Assembly (NCBI RefSeq): GCF_900110575.1
Contig: NZ_FOEF01000004.1
Span: 62,001-126,000 of the forward strand
Direction of reading: 5' to 3'
DNA length: 64,000 bases
Source of the DNA: Amycolatopsis saalfeldensis
GTDB lineage: Bacteria > Actinomycetota > Actinomycetes > Mycobacteriales > Pseudonocardiaceae
A program made the position numbers and the translations under genes. Below, in pieces: positions 43,765 to 51,687 of the stretch. Under the pieces are notes generated by a model that was not told the DNA's origin, did no database searches, and saw only the letters and a list, made by a program, of their open reading frames with translations. How positions within the stretch are numbered: the first letter of the stretch is position 1; every line of letters begins with the position of its first letter.

Positions 43765-44376
43765 TCAGTGCGGGTCGGCGAGCCCGCCGGCCAGCGCGGC
43801 CACGGCCTCGTCGAAGATCTCGAGCAGCGGGCGCTTCCCGTCGAGGTCGCGCCAGAGCATCAGGGCGGCGTTGATCGCGGCGCCGACCGCGCTGAGCACC
43901 AGAGACGGGTAGACGTCCTTCGCCGGGTCTGTGCCGCTGCGCCGCGCGATGGCGGCGACGGTGGGCTGGACGGCTTCGGAGTTGAGGGACATCGCCCGCA
44001 GCGTCAGGCCCGGGTTCTCCTTGATGATCCGGATCCGGGTGAGCCACTCGTCGCGCTCGGCGTCGATCTCGGCCAGGTCGTCGCGGATGACGGCGACCAG
44101 CGCGTCGCGGGCGCCGAGTTCGCGCGGCTGCGCGGTCAGCCGGTCGATCAGCCGGTGGGAGCGCTCGGCATAGTCGGCGTACGCGATCACCACGGAGTCC
44201 TCTTTGGACGCGAAGTAGTTGAAGAAGGTGCGTGCCGAGACCCCGGCCTCGGCGGCGATGTCCTCGACTGTCACCTGGTCCAGACCGCGCTCGCCGACCA
44301 GCCGGACGGCGATGGTGGCGAGCGTCCGGTGGGTCTCGAGCTTCTTGCGCTCGCGCAGGCCGGCGGCGGGGGACAT
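43765..44376 (-). CDS. TetR-family repressor of the DHA2 exporter
   Basis: The 203-aa TetR protein has an HTH (VTVEDIAAEAGVSARTFFNYFASKEDSVV, about 37-65) and a C-terminal ligand domain of the AcrR type. It starts at ATG 44376, 22 bp from a 30-bp imperfect palindrome, and is followed 35 bp later by the exporter gene. Autoregulation and control of the exporter are inferred from this arrangement. Confidence 0.9.
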   Translation of the reverse strand: MSPAAGLRERKKLETHRTLATIAVRLVGERGLDQVTVEDIAAEAGVSARTFFNYFASKEDSVVIAYADYAERSHRLIDRLTAQPRELGARDALVAVIRDDLAEIDAERDEWLTRIRIIKENPGLTLRAMSLNSEAVQPTVAAIARRSGTDPAKDVYPSLVLSAVGAAINAALMLWRDLDGKRPLLEIFDEAVAALAGGLADPH

Positions 44377-44398
44377 GCGACCAGCGTAGCGGGAAACT

Positions 44399-44428
44399 TT
44401 CACATTCTGCAAAGTTGCAGTTTGTGAA
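44399..44428. promoter_or_regulatory. TetR operator upstream of the exporter operon
   Basis: TTCACATTCTGCAA (44399-44412) and TTGCAGTTTGTGAA (44415-44428) are inverted copies matching at 12 of 14 positions with a 2-bp centre. The element is AT-rich for this DNA and lies just ahead of the TetR start, in the gap to the divergent DprE2-like gene. Confidence 0.65.
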
Positions 44429-44476
44429 GCAGGCCACCCGGTAGGGGCTCGCAGGGGGCTGGCAGACTCACCGCCC

Positions 44477-45220
44477 GTGAGCGGAACAGTGCTGGTGCTG
44501 GGTGGCCGGAGCGAGATCGGGACGGCGGTCGCGTCGCGGCTGGCCGCGGGCGGGGCGCGGCGGTTCGTGCTGGCCGCGCGGCCGGGCTCGGATCTGTCGG
44601 CGCCGGTGACGGCCTTGCGCTCGGCGGGCGTCGAGACCGTGGTGACCGCCGACTTCGATGCCGACGACCTCGCCGCGCACCGCGCGTTCCTCGAAGGCCT
44701 CATCGCCGAGCACGGTCCGCTGGACGTGGTGGTGCTGGCCTTCGGCATCCTCGGCGACCAGTCCCGCGCCGAAACCGACGCCGCGCACGCCGCCGCGATC
44801 GTGCACACCGACTACGTCGCGCAGGTCGCCGTGCTCACGCACGCGGCGGAATTGTTGCGCGCACAGGGTTCCGGCAGCCTCGTGGTGTTCTCCTCGGTGG
44901 CCGGCGTCCGCGTCCGCCGCGCCAACTACGTCTACGGCTCGGCGAAGGCCGGGCTCGACGGGTTCGCGTCGGGCCTCGCCGACGCGCTCCACGGCTCCGG
45001 CGTGCACCTCCTGCTGGTGCGGCCGGGTTTTGTCGTCGGGCGGATGACCGAGGGCATGACGCCGGCGCCGTTCTCCAGCACGCCGGACCAGGTCGCGGAC
45101 GCCACCGTGGCCGCACTCCGGCGACGCCGCGGAGTCGTCTGGGTGCCGGGCGTGCTGCGGCCGTTCTTCGCCGTGCTGCGCCTGCTCCCGCGCGCGGTGT
45201 GGCGGCGGATGCCGCGCTGA
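44477..45220 (+). CDS. SDR, decaprenylphosphoryl-2-keto-ribose reductase (DprE2)-like
   Basis: The 247-aa short-chain dehydrogenase has VLGGRSEIGTAVA at the nucleotide-binding turn (residues 7-19), FGILGDQ in place of the usual NNAG, catalytic SSVAG, and YGSAK (Tyr/Lys near 155-159). VRPGFVVGRMTEGM follows. These are features of DprE2, which with DprE1 makes the arabinose donor for the mycolata-type wall. DprE1 is not in the window, so the role is unconfirmed. It begins at GTG 44477 and is followed by an LCP gene after 250 bp. Confidence 0.78.
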   Translation: MSGTVLVLGGRSEIGTAVASRLAAGGARRFVLAARPGSDLSAPVTALRSAGVETVVTADFDADDLAAHRAFLEGLIAEHGPLDVVVLAFGILGDQSRAETDAAHAAAIVHTDYVAQVAVLTHAAELLRAQGSGSLVVFSSVAGVRVRRANYVYGSAKAGLDGFASGLADALHGSGVHLLLVRPGFVVGRMTEGMTPAPFSSTPDQVADATVAALRRRRGVVWVPGVLRPFFAVLRLLPRAVWRRMPR

Positions 45221-45399
45221 TCCGCGCAGCCCCATCAGCCCCGGCAGCCACATTCCGCGCAGGGAGCGCGAAATCCCCCGTTGACACACCGGGGAAACTC
45301 CCCGTACCCGAAGCGGCACACCGTGTTGCCGGGTGCTGTCGCGCCGGTCACAAACTGCTGCGCCGAACGGGCGCCATCACATCTTTACGACAGGATTCT

Positions 45400-45417
45400 C
45401 AGCTAATTCCCAGCTAA
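45400..45417. promoter_or_regulatory. 11-bp spaced direct repeat before the LCP gene
   Basis: CAGCTAA occurs at 45400-45406 and 45411-45417, exactly 11 bp apart, about 60 bp before the LCP start. One-turn direct repeats are typical of OmpR/PhoB-family response-regulator sites, which often control cell-wall genes. Confidence 0.35.
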
Positions 45418-45473
45418 CGCGGTGATGCTCGAAAGAGGGGATCAGAGTTTGCCGAAGCTAAGGGGAATCTGCC

Positions 45474-46700
45474 GTGCCGGTCACGTCTCGGGGCAGCCGG
45501 GTAGGCCGCCGCGTCGCGGTGGGCGTGGTGTCGACGCTGGTGGTGGCCGCCACCGGATACGCGTGGTCGCAGCTGCACCGGCTCGACGCCGGCATCGTCA
45601 CGGCCGACATCATCCCGCCGGCCGCTCAGGTGCCCGACGCCCCGGCCGGCCAGCCGCTCAAGGTCGCGCAGAACATCCTGCTCGTCGGCCTCGACTCGCG
45701 CACGGACTCCAACGGCAACCCGTTGCCACAGAACGTGCTCGACCAGTTGCACGCCGGCAGCAGCAGCGACGGCGGTGACACCACCGACACCATGATCGTC
45801 GTGCACGTGCCGGTCGGCGGCGCGGCGGCCACGGCGATCTCCATCCCGCGTGACTCCTATGTGGACGTTCCGGGGTTCGGCAAGCACAAGATCAACTCCG
45901 CGTACAGCCGGGCCCGCGCGGCCGCGCGCTCGCATCTCCAGTCGACGGGGCTCAGCGGGCCGCCGCTGGAGGTCGCGGCGGACGCCGAGGGCGCGAAGTC
46001 CGCGATCGCCGCCGTCTCCGAGCTCACCGGGCTGACCATCAACCACTACGCGGCCGTGAACCTGGCCGGGTTCGCCGCGCTCAGCCAGGCCGTCGGCGGG
46101 GTGCAGGTGTGCCTCAAGGCGCCGGTGCAGGACACCTACTCGGGCGCGAACTTCCCGGCCGGCCCGCAAACGCTTTCCGGCGCGCAGGCCCTCGCCTTCG
46201 TCCGGCAGCGCCACGGCCTGCCCAACGGCGACCTGGACCGGATCGCCCGCCAGCAGGCGTTCCTGGCCGGCATGGCCAAGAACGTGCTCAGCGCCGGCAC
46301 CCTCACCAACCCGTCGCAGCTCGGCGCGCTCGTCGACGCGCTGCAGGGCTCGGTGGTGCTGGACCAGGGCTGGGACATCCTGAGCTTCGCCCAGCAGCTG
46401 CACGGCATCAGCTCGGGCTCGATCGGCTTCGTCACCATCCCGGTGCAGAGCCTTTCGCTGGCCACCCCGTCCGACGGCGACGCGGTGAAGGTCGACCCGG
46501 CGCAGGTCAAGACCTTCGTGCAGGAGCAGATCGGGTCCACGACCAACTCCGCTTCCGGCACCGGCACCGCCAGCACCCCGCCCTCGGCGGACCACAGCGG
46601 TGGCGTCCGGCCGATCGCGGTGACGGAGTCCGCGGCCCCGCCCTCCTCGGGGACGCCGCAGCAGCCGGTGACGTCGAACGCCACCGGCTGCGTGAACTAG
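45474..46700 (+). CDS. LytR-CpsA-Psr (LCP) family cell-wall ligase
   Basis: The 408-aa membrane-anchored protein has one N-terminal helix (VAVGVVSTLVVAATGYAW) followed by the extracellular LCP domain. Typical elements are ILLVGLDSRTDSNG, DTTDTMIVVHV, AISIPRDSYVDVPGFGKHKINSAY (the Arg/Asp pocket for polyprenyl phosphate), and FVRQRHGLPNGDLDRIARQQAFL. LCP proteins attach anionic glycopolymers or arabinogalactan to peptidoglycan. The C-terminus is a Pro/Ser/Thr-rich tail of about 60 residues. Start GTG 45474. Confidence 0.93.
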   Translation: MPVTSRGSRVGRRVAVGVVSTLVVAATGYAWSQLHRLDAGIVTADIIPPAAQVPDAPAGQPLKVAQNILLVGLDSRTDSNGNPLPQNVLDQLHAGSSSDGGDTTDTMIVVHVPVGGAAATAISIPRDSYVDVPGFGKHKINSAYSRARAAARSHLQSTGLSGPPLEVAADAEGAKSAIAAVSELTGLTINHYAAVNLAGFAALSQAVGGVQVCLKAPVQDTYSGANFPAGPQTLSGAQALAFVRQRHGLPNGDLDRIARQQAFLAGMAKNVLSAGTLTNPSQLGALVDALQGSVVLDQGWDILSFAQQLHGISSGSIGFVTIPVQSLSLATPSDGDAVKVDPAQVKTFVQEQIGSTTNSASGTGTASTPPSADHSGGVRPIAVTESAAPPSSGTPQQPVTSNATGCVN

Positions 46701-46707
46701 CCCCGGG

Positions 46708-47901
46708 TCACACGAACGCGCTCTGCCCGGTGATCGCCTTCCCGACGATGAGGGTGTTCATCTCGCGCGTGCCCTCGAAGGAGTAGATCGCCTCCGCGTC
46801 GGCGAAGAACCGGGCGATGTCGTAGTCCAGCACGATCCCGTTGCCGCCGAAGATCTCGCGGCCCCAGGCGACCACCTCGCGCATGCGCGCGGTGACAAAC
46901 GCCTTGGCCAGCGAGGAGTGCTCGTCCTTGAAGATGCCGGCGTCCTGCAGGCGGGCCAGCTGCACCAGCATGCCCCACGAGGCGGTGATGTTGCCGAGGC
47001 TCTTCACCAGCAGGTCCTGCACCAGCTGGAACCGGGCGATCGGGCGGCCGAACTGCTTGCGCTCCTTGGCGTAGTCCAGCGCCAGCTCGTACGCGCCGAT
47101 CATCACGCCCAGCGCCTGCCAGGCGACCCCGCCGCGGGTGGCGCGCAGGATCTCCGCGACGTCGCGGAAGGAGTTGATGCCCTGCAACCGGTTCTCCTCC
47201 GGCACGCGGACGCCGGTCAGGGTGATCTCGGCGTTCTCGACGATGCGGAACGCGAGCTTGCCCTCGATCTTCACCGGCGAGAAGCCCGGGGTGCCCTTCT
47301 CGACCACAAAACCCTTGACGTTGTTGTCCTCCTCATCGCGGGCCCAGACCACCACGTAGTCGGCGAAGGTCGCGTTGCCGATCCAGCGCTTGGCGCCGTT
47401 GAGGATCCAGCTGTCGCCGTCACGCCGCGCGGTGGTGCGCATGCCGCCCGCGACGTCCGACCCACCGAGTGGCTCGGTCATCGCGAACGCGCCGATCTTG
47501 TCCATCGCGGCCATTTCCGGGAGCCAGCGGTCCCGCTGCTCCTGGCTGCCGCCCGAGTAGATCGAGTACATCGCGAGTCCGTTGTGGACACCGAAGAAGG
47601 TGGCGACCGAGGCGTCCGTGCGGCTCATCTCCATCGCCAGCATCCCGGTGAGCAGGTTGCTGACCGCCGGGCGGTGCTCGCCGTAGCCCTCGTAGGGCAG
47701 CCCGGCCAGCCCGCTCTCGCGGAACTTCCCGATCAGCTCCTTCGGGAACGTGCCCGCGGCCCAGTTTTCGTTCACCAGCGGCTTGACCTCGTCGCGCATG
47801 AAGGTGCGCGCCTTGAGCAGCAGTTTGCGCTCCTCGTCCGAGAGCAGCGTCTCGTAGTCGTAGAAGTCGGCGACGAGCTGGTCTTCCAGGGTGGTGGTCA
47901 T
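46708..47901 (-). CDS. Acyl-CoA dehydrogenase (glutaryl-CoA-dehydrogenase-like)
   Basis: The 397-aa flavoenzyme has FAMTEPLGGSDVAGGM for the substrate/FAD region (about 137-152) and the C-terminal YSFEGTREMNTLIVGKAITG, in which Glu near 376 sits where the catalytic base of glutaryl-CoA dehydrogenase and relatives is. It oxidises an acyl-CoA to the 2-enoyl-CoA, or may act in reverse as in CaiA-type enzymes. It is the last gene of the five-gene CoA operon, one base after the hydroxyacyl-CoA dehydrogenase stop. The stop is 7 bp from the convergent LCP gene. Confidence 0.88.
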   Translation of the reverse strand: MTTTLEDQLVADFYDYETLLSDEERKLLLKARTFMRDEVKPLVNENWAAGTFPKELIGKFRESGLAGLPYEGYGEHRPAVSNLLTGMLAMEMSRTDASVATFFGVHNGLAMYSIYSGGSQEQRDRWLPEMAAMDKIGAFAMTEPLGGSDVAGGMRTTARRDGDSWILNGAKRWIGNATFADYVVVWARDEEDNNVKGFVVEKGTPGFSPVKIEGKLAFRIVENAEITLTGVRVPEENRLQGINSFRDVAEILRATRGGVAWQALGVMIGAYELALDYAKERKQFGRPIARFQLVQDLLVKSLGNITASWGMLVQLARLQDAGIFKDEHSSLAKAFVTARMREVVAWGREIFGGNGIVLDYDIARFFADAEAIYSFEGTREMNTLIVGKAITGQSAFV

Positions 47902-47902
47902 G

Positions 47903-48850
47903 TCAGTTCTCCTCCGTGCGGGCACTGTCCAAAGCGGACAGGACAGCGAGCTGCTTGCGGTCACGCGCCTCGGCGAGTTCCGAGTACGTGGAGGAGCCGT
48001 AAGCCTTTTCCACGGCTTCGATGAGCCGTTCGGTTTCTTCGGGGCCCTGCGCCGGGTTTCCCAGGCCGGCCCACATCTGCTTCATCGACACGCCGATGTG
48101 CTCGGCCATGTGCCGGTAGCCGCCGGGGCCGCCGCCCAGGTGCGAGCCGAGGAACGGCCCGACGGTGGCCCAGCGGATGCCGAGCGAATTCGTCATCACC
48201 GCGTCGAGGTCCTCCGGCGTGACCACGCCTTGCTCGACGAGGTAGATCGCCTCGCGGTTCAGCGCGTTCTGCAGCCGGTTGCCGACGAAGCCGGGCATCT
48301 CCTTGCGCTCCACCACCGGGACCCGGCCGAGGAAGGCGTAGAAGTCCACCGCCGCCTGCACGGCGTCCTCGCTGGTGCGCTCGCCGGGCACGACCTCCAC
48401 GAGCGGGATCAGGTGCGGCGGGTTGAACGGGTGTCCGATCAGGACTCGCGACGCATCGGTGAGGTCGCCGGTGAAGGCCGTCGAGGGGATCGCGGACGAC
48501 GAGCTGAGCAGGAGGGCGTGCGACGGGGCCTCGGCCACCAGGGTGGCGAACAGGTCCTTTTTGAACTCGACGCTCTCCGGTCCGTTCTCCTGCACCGCAT
48601 CGGCGCCGCGGACCGCTTCGGCCACACTGCCGGCGAGCTGCACCCGATCGGCCAGGCCGTCGACATCGAGGCCCTGTGCGGCCAGGTGCGGGGTGAACTC
48701 GGCCAGCGCGGCGGCCACCGCCTCGGCCAGGTCCGGCCGCGGGTCGCTCACCCGGACGGTCAGGCCGTGGCCGGCGAACAGCGCCGTCCAGGACAGGCCG
48801 ATGGTGCCGGCGCCGATCACTGCTGCTGTCGTGAAACTGGTGTTCTTCAT
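47903..48850 (-). CDS. 3-hydroxyacyl-CoA dehydrogenase family protein (carnitine/gulonate-dehydrogenase-like)
   Basis: The 315-aa NAD-dependent dehydrogenase has GAGTIG at residues 13-18. The catalytic His lies in GHPFNPPHLIPLVEVVPGERT, with SSSSA before it and an Asn in GFVGNRLQ. The HPFNPPHLIPLVE form is that of the L-gulonate 3-dehydrogenase/lambda-crystallin/L-carnitine-dehydrogenase group, so the substrate may be a free 3-hydroxy acid and not a CoA ester. The ATG overlaps the stop of the acetoacetate-decarboxylase-like gene. Confidence 0.88.
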   Translation of the reverse strand: MKNTSFTTAAVIGAGTIGLSWTALFAGHGLTVRVSDPRPDLAEAVAAALAEFTPHLAAQGLDVDGLADRVQLAGSVAEAVRGADAVQENGPESVEFKKDLFATLVAEAPSHALLLSSSSAIPSTAFTGDLTDASRVLIGHPFNPPHLIPLVEVVPGERTSEDAVQAAVDFYAFLGRVPVVERKEMPGFVGNRLQNALNREAIYLVEQGVVTPEDLDAVMTNSLGIRWATVGPFLGSHLGGGPGGYRHMAEHIGVSMKQMWAGLGNPAQGPEETERLIEAVEKAYGSSTYSELAEARDRKQLAVLSALDSARTEEN

Positions 48851-49593
48851 CGCCGGGCTCCCGTCAGGTAGTCGTGGACCGGCTTGACGGGGGCGAGGGT
48901 CAGGTCGGTGAGGATGTGGCTCGCGGAAACGACTTCGAGCACCGGCAGGTCGGCCAGCGGCGCGAGCACGTGCTCGAACAGCTGCAGGCGCGCCGGGCCG
49001 GTCCAGGCCTCCTTGACCACCACGTCGGTGATCTCGGTGCGGACCAGTTCCATCACCCGCGGCGAGCCGTCGTAGTCCGGGATCGTCTTGAGCATGAACG
49101 TCGGCACGGTGATCTGGGCGGTGGCTTCGGCGGTGTCGAGCCGGTTGTGCTTGTAGCCCATGGTCGCGGTGGCGACGCGCAGGCTGCCGTAGTCGAGCGT
49201 GCCGACCAGGGCGCCGTTGTCGACATAGAGGTTCGGCGCACCGATGGTCTTCGGGTACGCGCTGACCTCGCGGCCGGACGCGGTGGCCGGGAAGTTGTCG
49301 AGGTACATCGCGTGCAGGTACTCGCCGTGCTCCCCGTCGAGGACGACCGGGATGGCCTGGCCGGACTCGGTGTACGGGCCGTAACCGCTGACGTCGCCCA
49401 TCTTCATCACCTCGAAGCGCACCAGCGGCTCCTCGAACTTCAGCGGCTCCGGGACGACGGCGCGCAGGGCGTCGGCATCGGTGCGGTAGACGATGTTCAG
49501 GTATTCGCGGTCGGTGAACCGCGGCACCACCGGCGCGAACGCGGGGTTCACCAGCGGGGTGGTGACGTGCTGCCGGACTTCCGATTCCTTCAT
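48847..49593 (-). CDS. Acetoacetate decarboxylase-like protein
   Basis: The 248-aa protein belongs to the ADC superfamily. EVSAYPKTIGAP contains Lys115 in the position of the Schiff-base lysine, followed by YGSLRVATATMGYK. It could decarboxylate a beta-keto acid, the product expected of the adjacent dehydrogenase, although several ADC-like proteins have other activities. It lies 5 bp after the crotonase gene and overlaps the next start (ATGA). ATG 49593 is preferred over the frame start at 49614. Confidence 0.85.
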   Translation of the reverse strand: MKESEVRQHVTTPLVNPAFAPVVPRFTDREYLNIVYRTDADALRAVVPEPLKFEEPLVRFEVMKMGDVSGYGPYTESGQAIPVVLDGEHGEYLHAMYLDNFPATASGREVSAYPKTIGAPNLYVDNGALVGTLDYGSLRVATATMGYKHNRLDTAEATAQITVPTFMLKTIPDYDGSPRVMELVRTEITDVVVKEAWTGPARLQLFEHVLAPLADLPVLEVVSASHILTDLTLAPVKPVHDYLTGARR

Positions 49594-49598
49594 GACTT

Positions 49599-50372
49599 CT
49601 ACCGTCCCGTCCACTTCGGAGCGCGGCGCTCGGCGAAGGCGGTCATGCCCTCGCGGACGTCGGCCGAGGCCATCAGCGGCCCCATTTCCTCGCGCTGCGC
49701 GGCGAACGCGTCGGCGTCCGGCACACCGTCGGCGGCGCGCACGATCTTCTTCACGGCGGCGAGCGCCAGCGGGGCGTTCGCGGCGAGTCCTTCGGCCAGC
49801 TGAAGCGCGACGCCGGCCGCATCGCCCGCCGGGACCACCCGGTTGGCCAGGCCCAGCTCACCCGCGCGGCGGCCGGTCACCGGCTCGCCCGTGAGCAGCA
49901 GCTCCATGGCCAGGTGGTGCGGGATCCGCTTGGGCAGCCGGATCACCCCGCCGCCCGCGGCGATCAGCCCGCGCTTGACCTCGGGCAGCCCGAAGCGCGC
50001 GTCTTCGGCGGCGACGATCAGGTCGCAGCCCAGCGCCAGCTCGAAGCCGCCGCCCATGGCCCAGCCCTCGACGGCCGCGATCAGCGGCTTGGTCAGCGAG
50101 GCCTCGGTGAGCCCGCCGAACCCGCGGCCCGGGATCTCCGGTGACTCGCCGTTCAGCGCGGCCTTCAGGTCCATGCCGGCGCTGAACGTGCCGTCGGCTC
50201 CGGTGAGGACGCCCGCCCGCAGGCCGGGGTCGGCCTCCAGGGTGTCCAGCGCCTCCGCCAGCCCGGCCGCGACCGCCGCGTTCACGGCGTTGCGGGCCTT
50301 CGGGCGGTCGATCGTGATCAGCAGGGTCCCGCCGATCCGCTCGGTGCGCACAGTGTGCCCTTCGGTGCTCAT
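49599..50372 (-). CDS. Enoyl-CoA hydratase/isomerase (crotonase) family protein
   Basis: The 257-aa crotonase has the oxyanion-hole segments FSAGMDLK (about 64-71) and GWAMGGGFELALGCDLIVAAEDARFGLPEVKRGL (about 96-130). A Glu is present at the second catalytic position (PEVKRG), and the C-terminal AERRAPKWTGR completes the family pattern. CaiD-type crotonobetainyl-CoA hydratases look similar. It is the second gene of the operon, about 30 bp after the CoA-transferase gene. Confidence 0.88.
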   Translation of the reverse strand: MSTEGHTVRTERIGGTLLITIDRPKARNAVNAAVAAGLAEALDTLEADPGLRAGVLTGADGTFSAGMDLKAALNGESPEIPGRGFGGLTEASLTKPLIAAVEGWAMGGGFELALGCDLIVAAEDARFGLPEVKRGLIAAGGGVIRLPKRIPHHLAMELLLTGEPVTGRRAGELGLANRVVPAGDAAGVALQLAEGLAANAPLALAAVKKIVRAADGVPDADAFAAQREEMGPLMASADVREGMTAFAERRAPKWTGR

Positions 50373-50403
50373 GACTTCACTTCTCTTCTGTGACAAGGGG
50401 TTT

Positions 50404-51561
50404 TCAGCGACCGGCCAGCTCGGCCAGCACGGCTTCGGTGTCCTGGCCCGCGACCGGCGCCGGACGGCGGATCGAGGCCGGGGTGGCGGAGAACCGCACC
50501 GGGATGCCGACGGTGCGGATGGTGCCCTCGGTCGGGTGCTCGACGGTGTCGAGCAGGTGGCCTTCGCGGACGTAGGCGTCTTCGTGCGCCTGGTCCAGCT
50601 CCAGCACCGGGGCCATCGGGATGCTGTGCTTCGCGCACACCTCGGCCCACTCGGCGGTGGTCAGCGCCGGGGCGCACTCGTCGATCAGCTCCGCGAGCGC
50701 GTCGACGTCGGCGTTGTCGATCGCCTCGCCGTTCACGCGCGGGTCCTCGGCCAGGTCGGGCCGGCCCGCTGCGGCGAAGAAGTCGCGGAAGTTCTGCGGG
50801 TTGTAGGGGATCACGCAGGCGAGGCCGTCCTTGGTGGGCGCGGCGCGGTGGCCCTTGGACATCGACAGCGGGAAGCCCGTGGGCCCCTCGGCCGGCTCGA
50901 ACACGTGCCCGGCGAGGTGCTCGACCAGGTTGAACGCGATCAGCGTGTCGGTCATCGGGATCTCGACCTGCTGGCCCTCGCCGGTCTTGTCGCGGTGCAG
51001 CAGCGCGGCGAGCACGCTGTAGGCGATGGTCAGCGACGAAACCTTGTCGCCGAGGATCGTCGGCAGGTACACCGGCTTGCCGATCGCGCGGTTCGCGATG
51101 TCGACCAGCCCGGACGCGGCCTGCACGGTCTCGTCGTAGGCGGCGTTGCCGGCGCGGTCGGAATCGCTGCGGAAGCCCTGTGCGTGGGCGTAGACCAGGC
51201 GCGGGTTGCGGGCGGCGACCTGGGCGTAGTCCAGGCCGAGCCGGGCCAGCGCGCCGGGGCGCATGTTGGTGATCAGCACGTCGGCGGTGTCGATCAGCTT
51301 CAGTGCCTGCTCGCGCTCGCCGGCGTCCTTCAGGTTCAGGGCGACGCTGCGCTTGTTGCGGTTCACGTTCAGGTTGAGCGGGGTCATACCCGGCGTGGTG
51401 CGGTACCGGCCGACCCGCACGGTGTCGGCGGGGGACTCGATCTTGATCACGTCGGCGCCCAGGTCACCGAGGATCTGCGCCGCGTACGGGCCCATCACCA
51501 CGGTCGAGAGGTCGATCACCCGCACCCCGTCCAGCGGGCCGGCGGTCTTCGTGTCGTCCAT
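50404..51561 (-). CDS. CoA-transferase, family III (CaiB/BaiF)
   Basis: The 385-aa enzyme begins GPLDGVRVIDLSTVVMGPYAAQILGDLGADVIKIE, a standard family III start. NLNVNRNKRSVALNLK and the VQAASGL region near the catalytic Asp are also present. It moves CoA between carboxylic acids and thereby activates the pathway substrate. ATG 51561 is chosen because AAAGGGAAG lies directly before it. It is the first gene of the operon. A palindrome lies about 90 bp upstream. Confidence 0.9.
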   Translation of the reverse strand: MDDTKTAGPLDGVRVIDLSTVVMGPYAAQILGDLGADVIKIESPADTVRVGRYRTTPGMTPLNLNVNRNKRSVALNLKDAGEREQALKLIDTADVLITNMRPGALARLGLDYAQVAARNPRLVYAHAQGFRSDSDRAGNAAYDETVQAASGLVDIANRAIGKPVYLPTILGDKVSSLTIAYSVLAALLHRDKTGEGQQVEIPMTDTLIAFNLVEHLAGHVFEPAEGPTGFPLSMSKGHRAAPTKDGLACVIPYNPQNFRDFFAAAGRPDLAEDPRVNGEAIDNADVDALAELIDECAPALTTAEWAEVCAKHSIPMAPVLELDQAHEDAYVREGHLLDTVEHPTEGTIRTVGIPVRFSATPASIRRPAPVAGQDTEAVLAELAGR

Positions 51562-51647
51562 CTTCTTCCCTTTCACGCCTGCGGTTTCTTGCTCTGCCAC
51601 CGAAGTTAGTGGCGAACGCAGGGAAAGGGAATGATCGAAATGCTCGG

Positions 51648-51676
51648 AATGGTATGACTGCGGTGGTCATACCATT
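51648..51676. promoter_or_regulatory. Candidate operator of the CoA operon
   Basis: AATGGTATGAC (51648-51658) and GTCATACCATT (51666-51676) are perfect 11-bp inverted repeats around 7 bp, in the gap between the LysR gene and the CoA-transferase start. Six T follow on the + strand, but no + strand gene ends here, so an operator for the LysR protein is more likely than a terminator. Confidence 0.5.
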
Positions 51677-51687
51677 TTTTGGAAGGT

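Noticed and set aside
45281..45320. TTGACA near 45281 as a promoter -35 box for the LCP gene
   Set aside because: The spacing to a possible -10 is poor and the segment can also fold as a GC hairpin, so it was not annotated.
51648..51680. Stem-loop followed by T6 read as a rho-independent terminator
   Set aside because: The T-run is on the + strand but both neighbours are on the - strand; an operator is more consistent.
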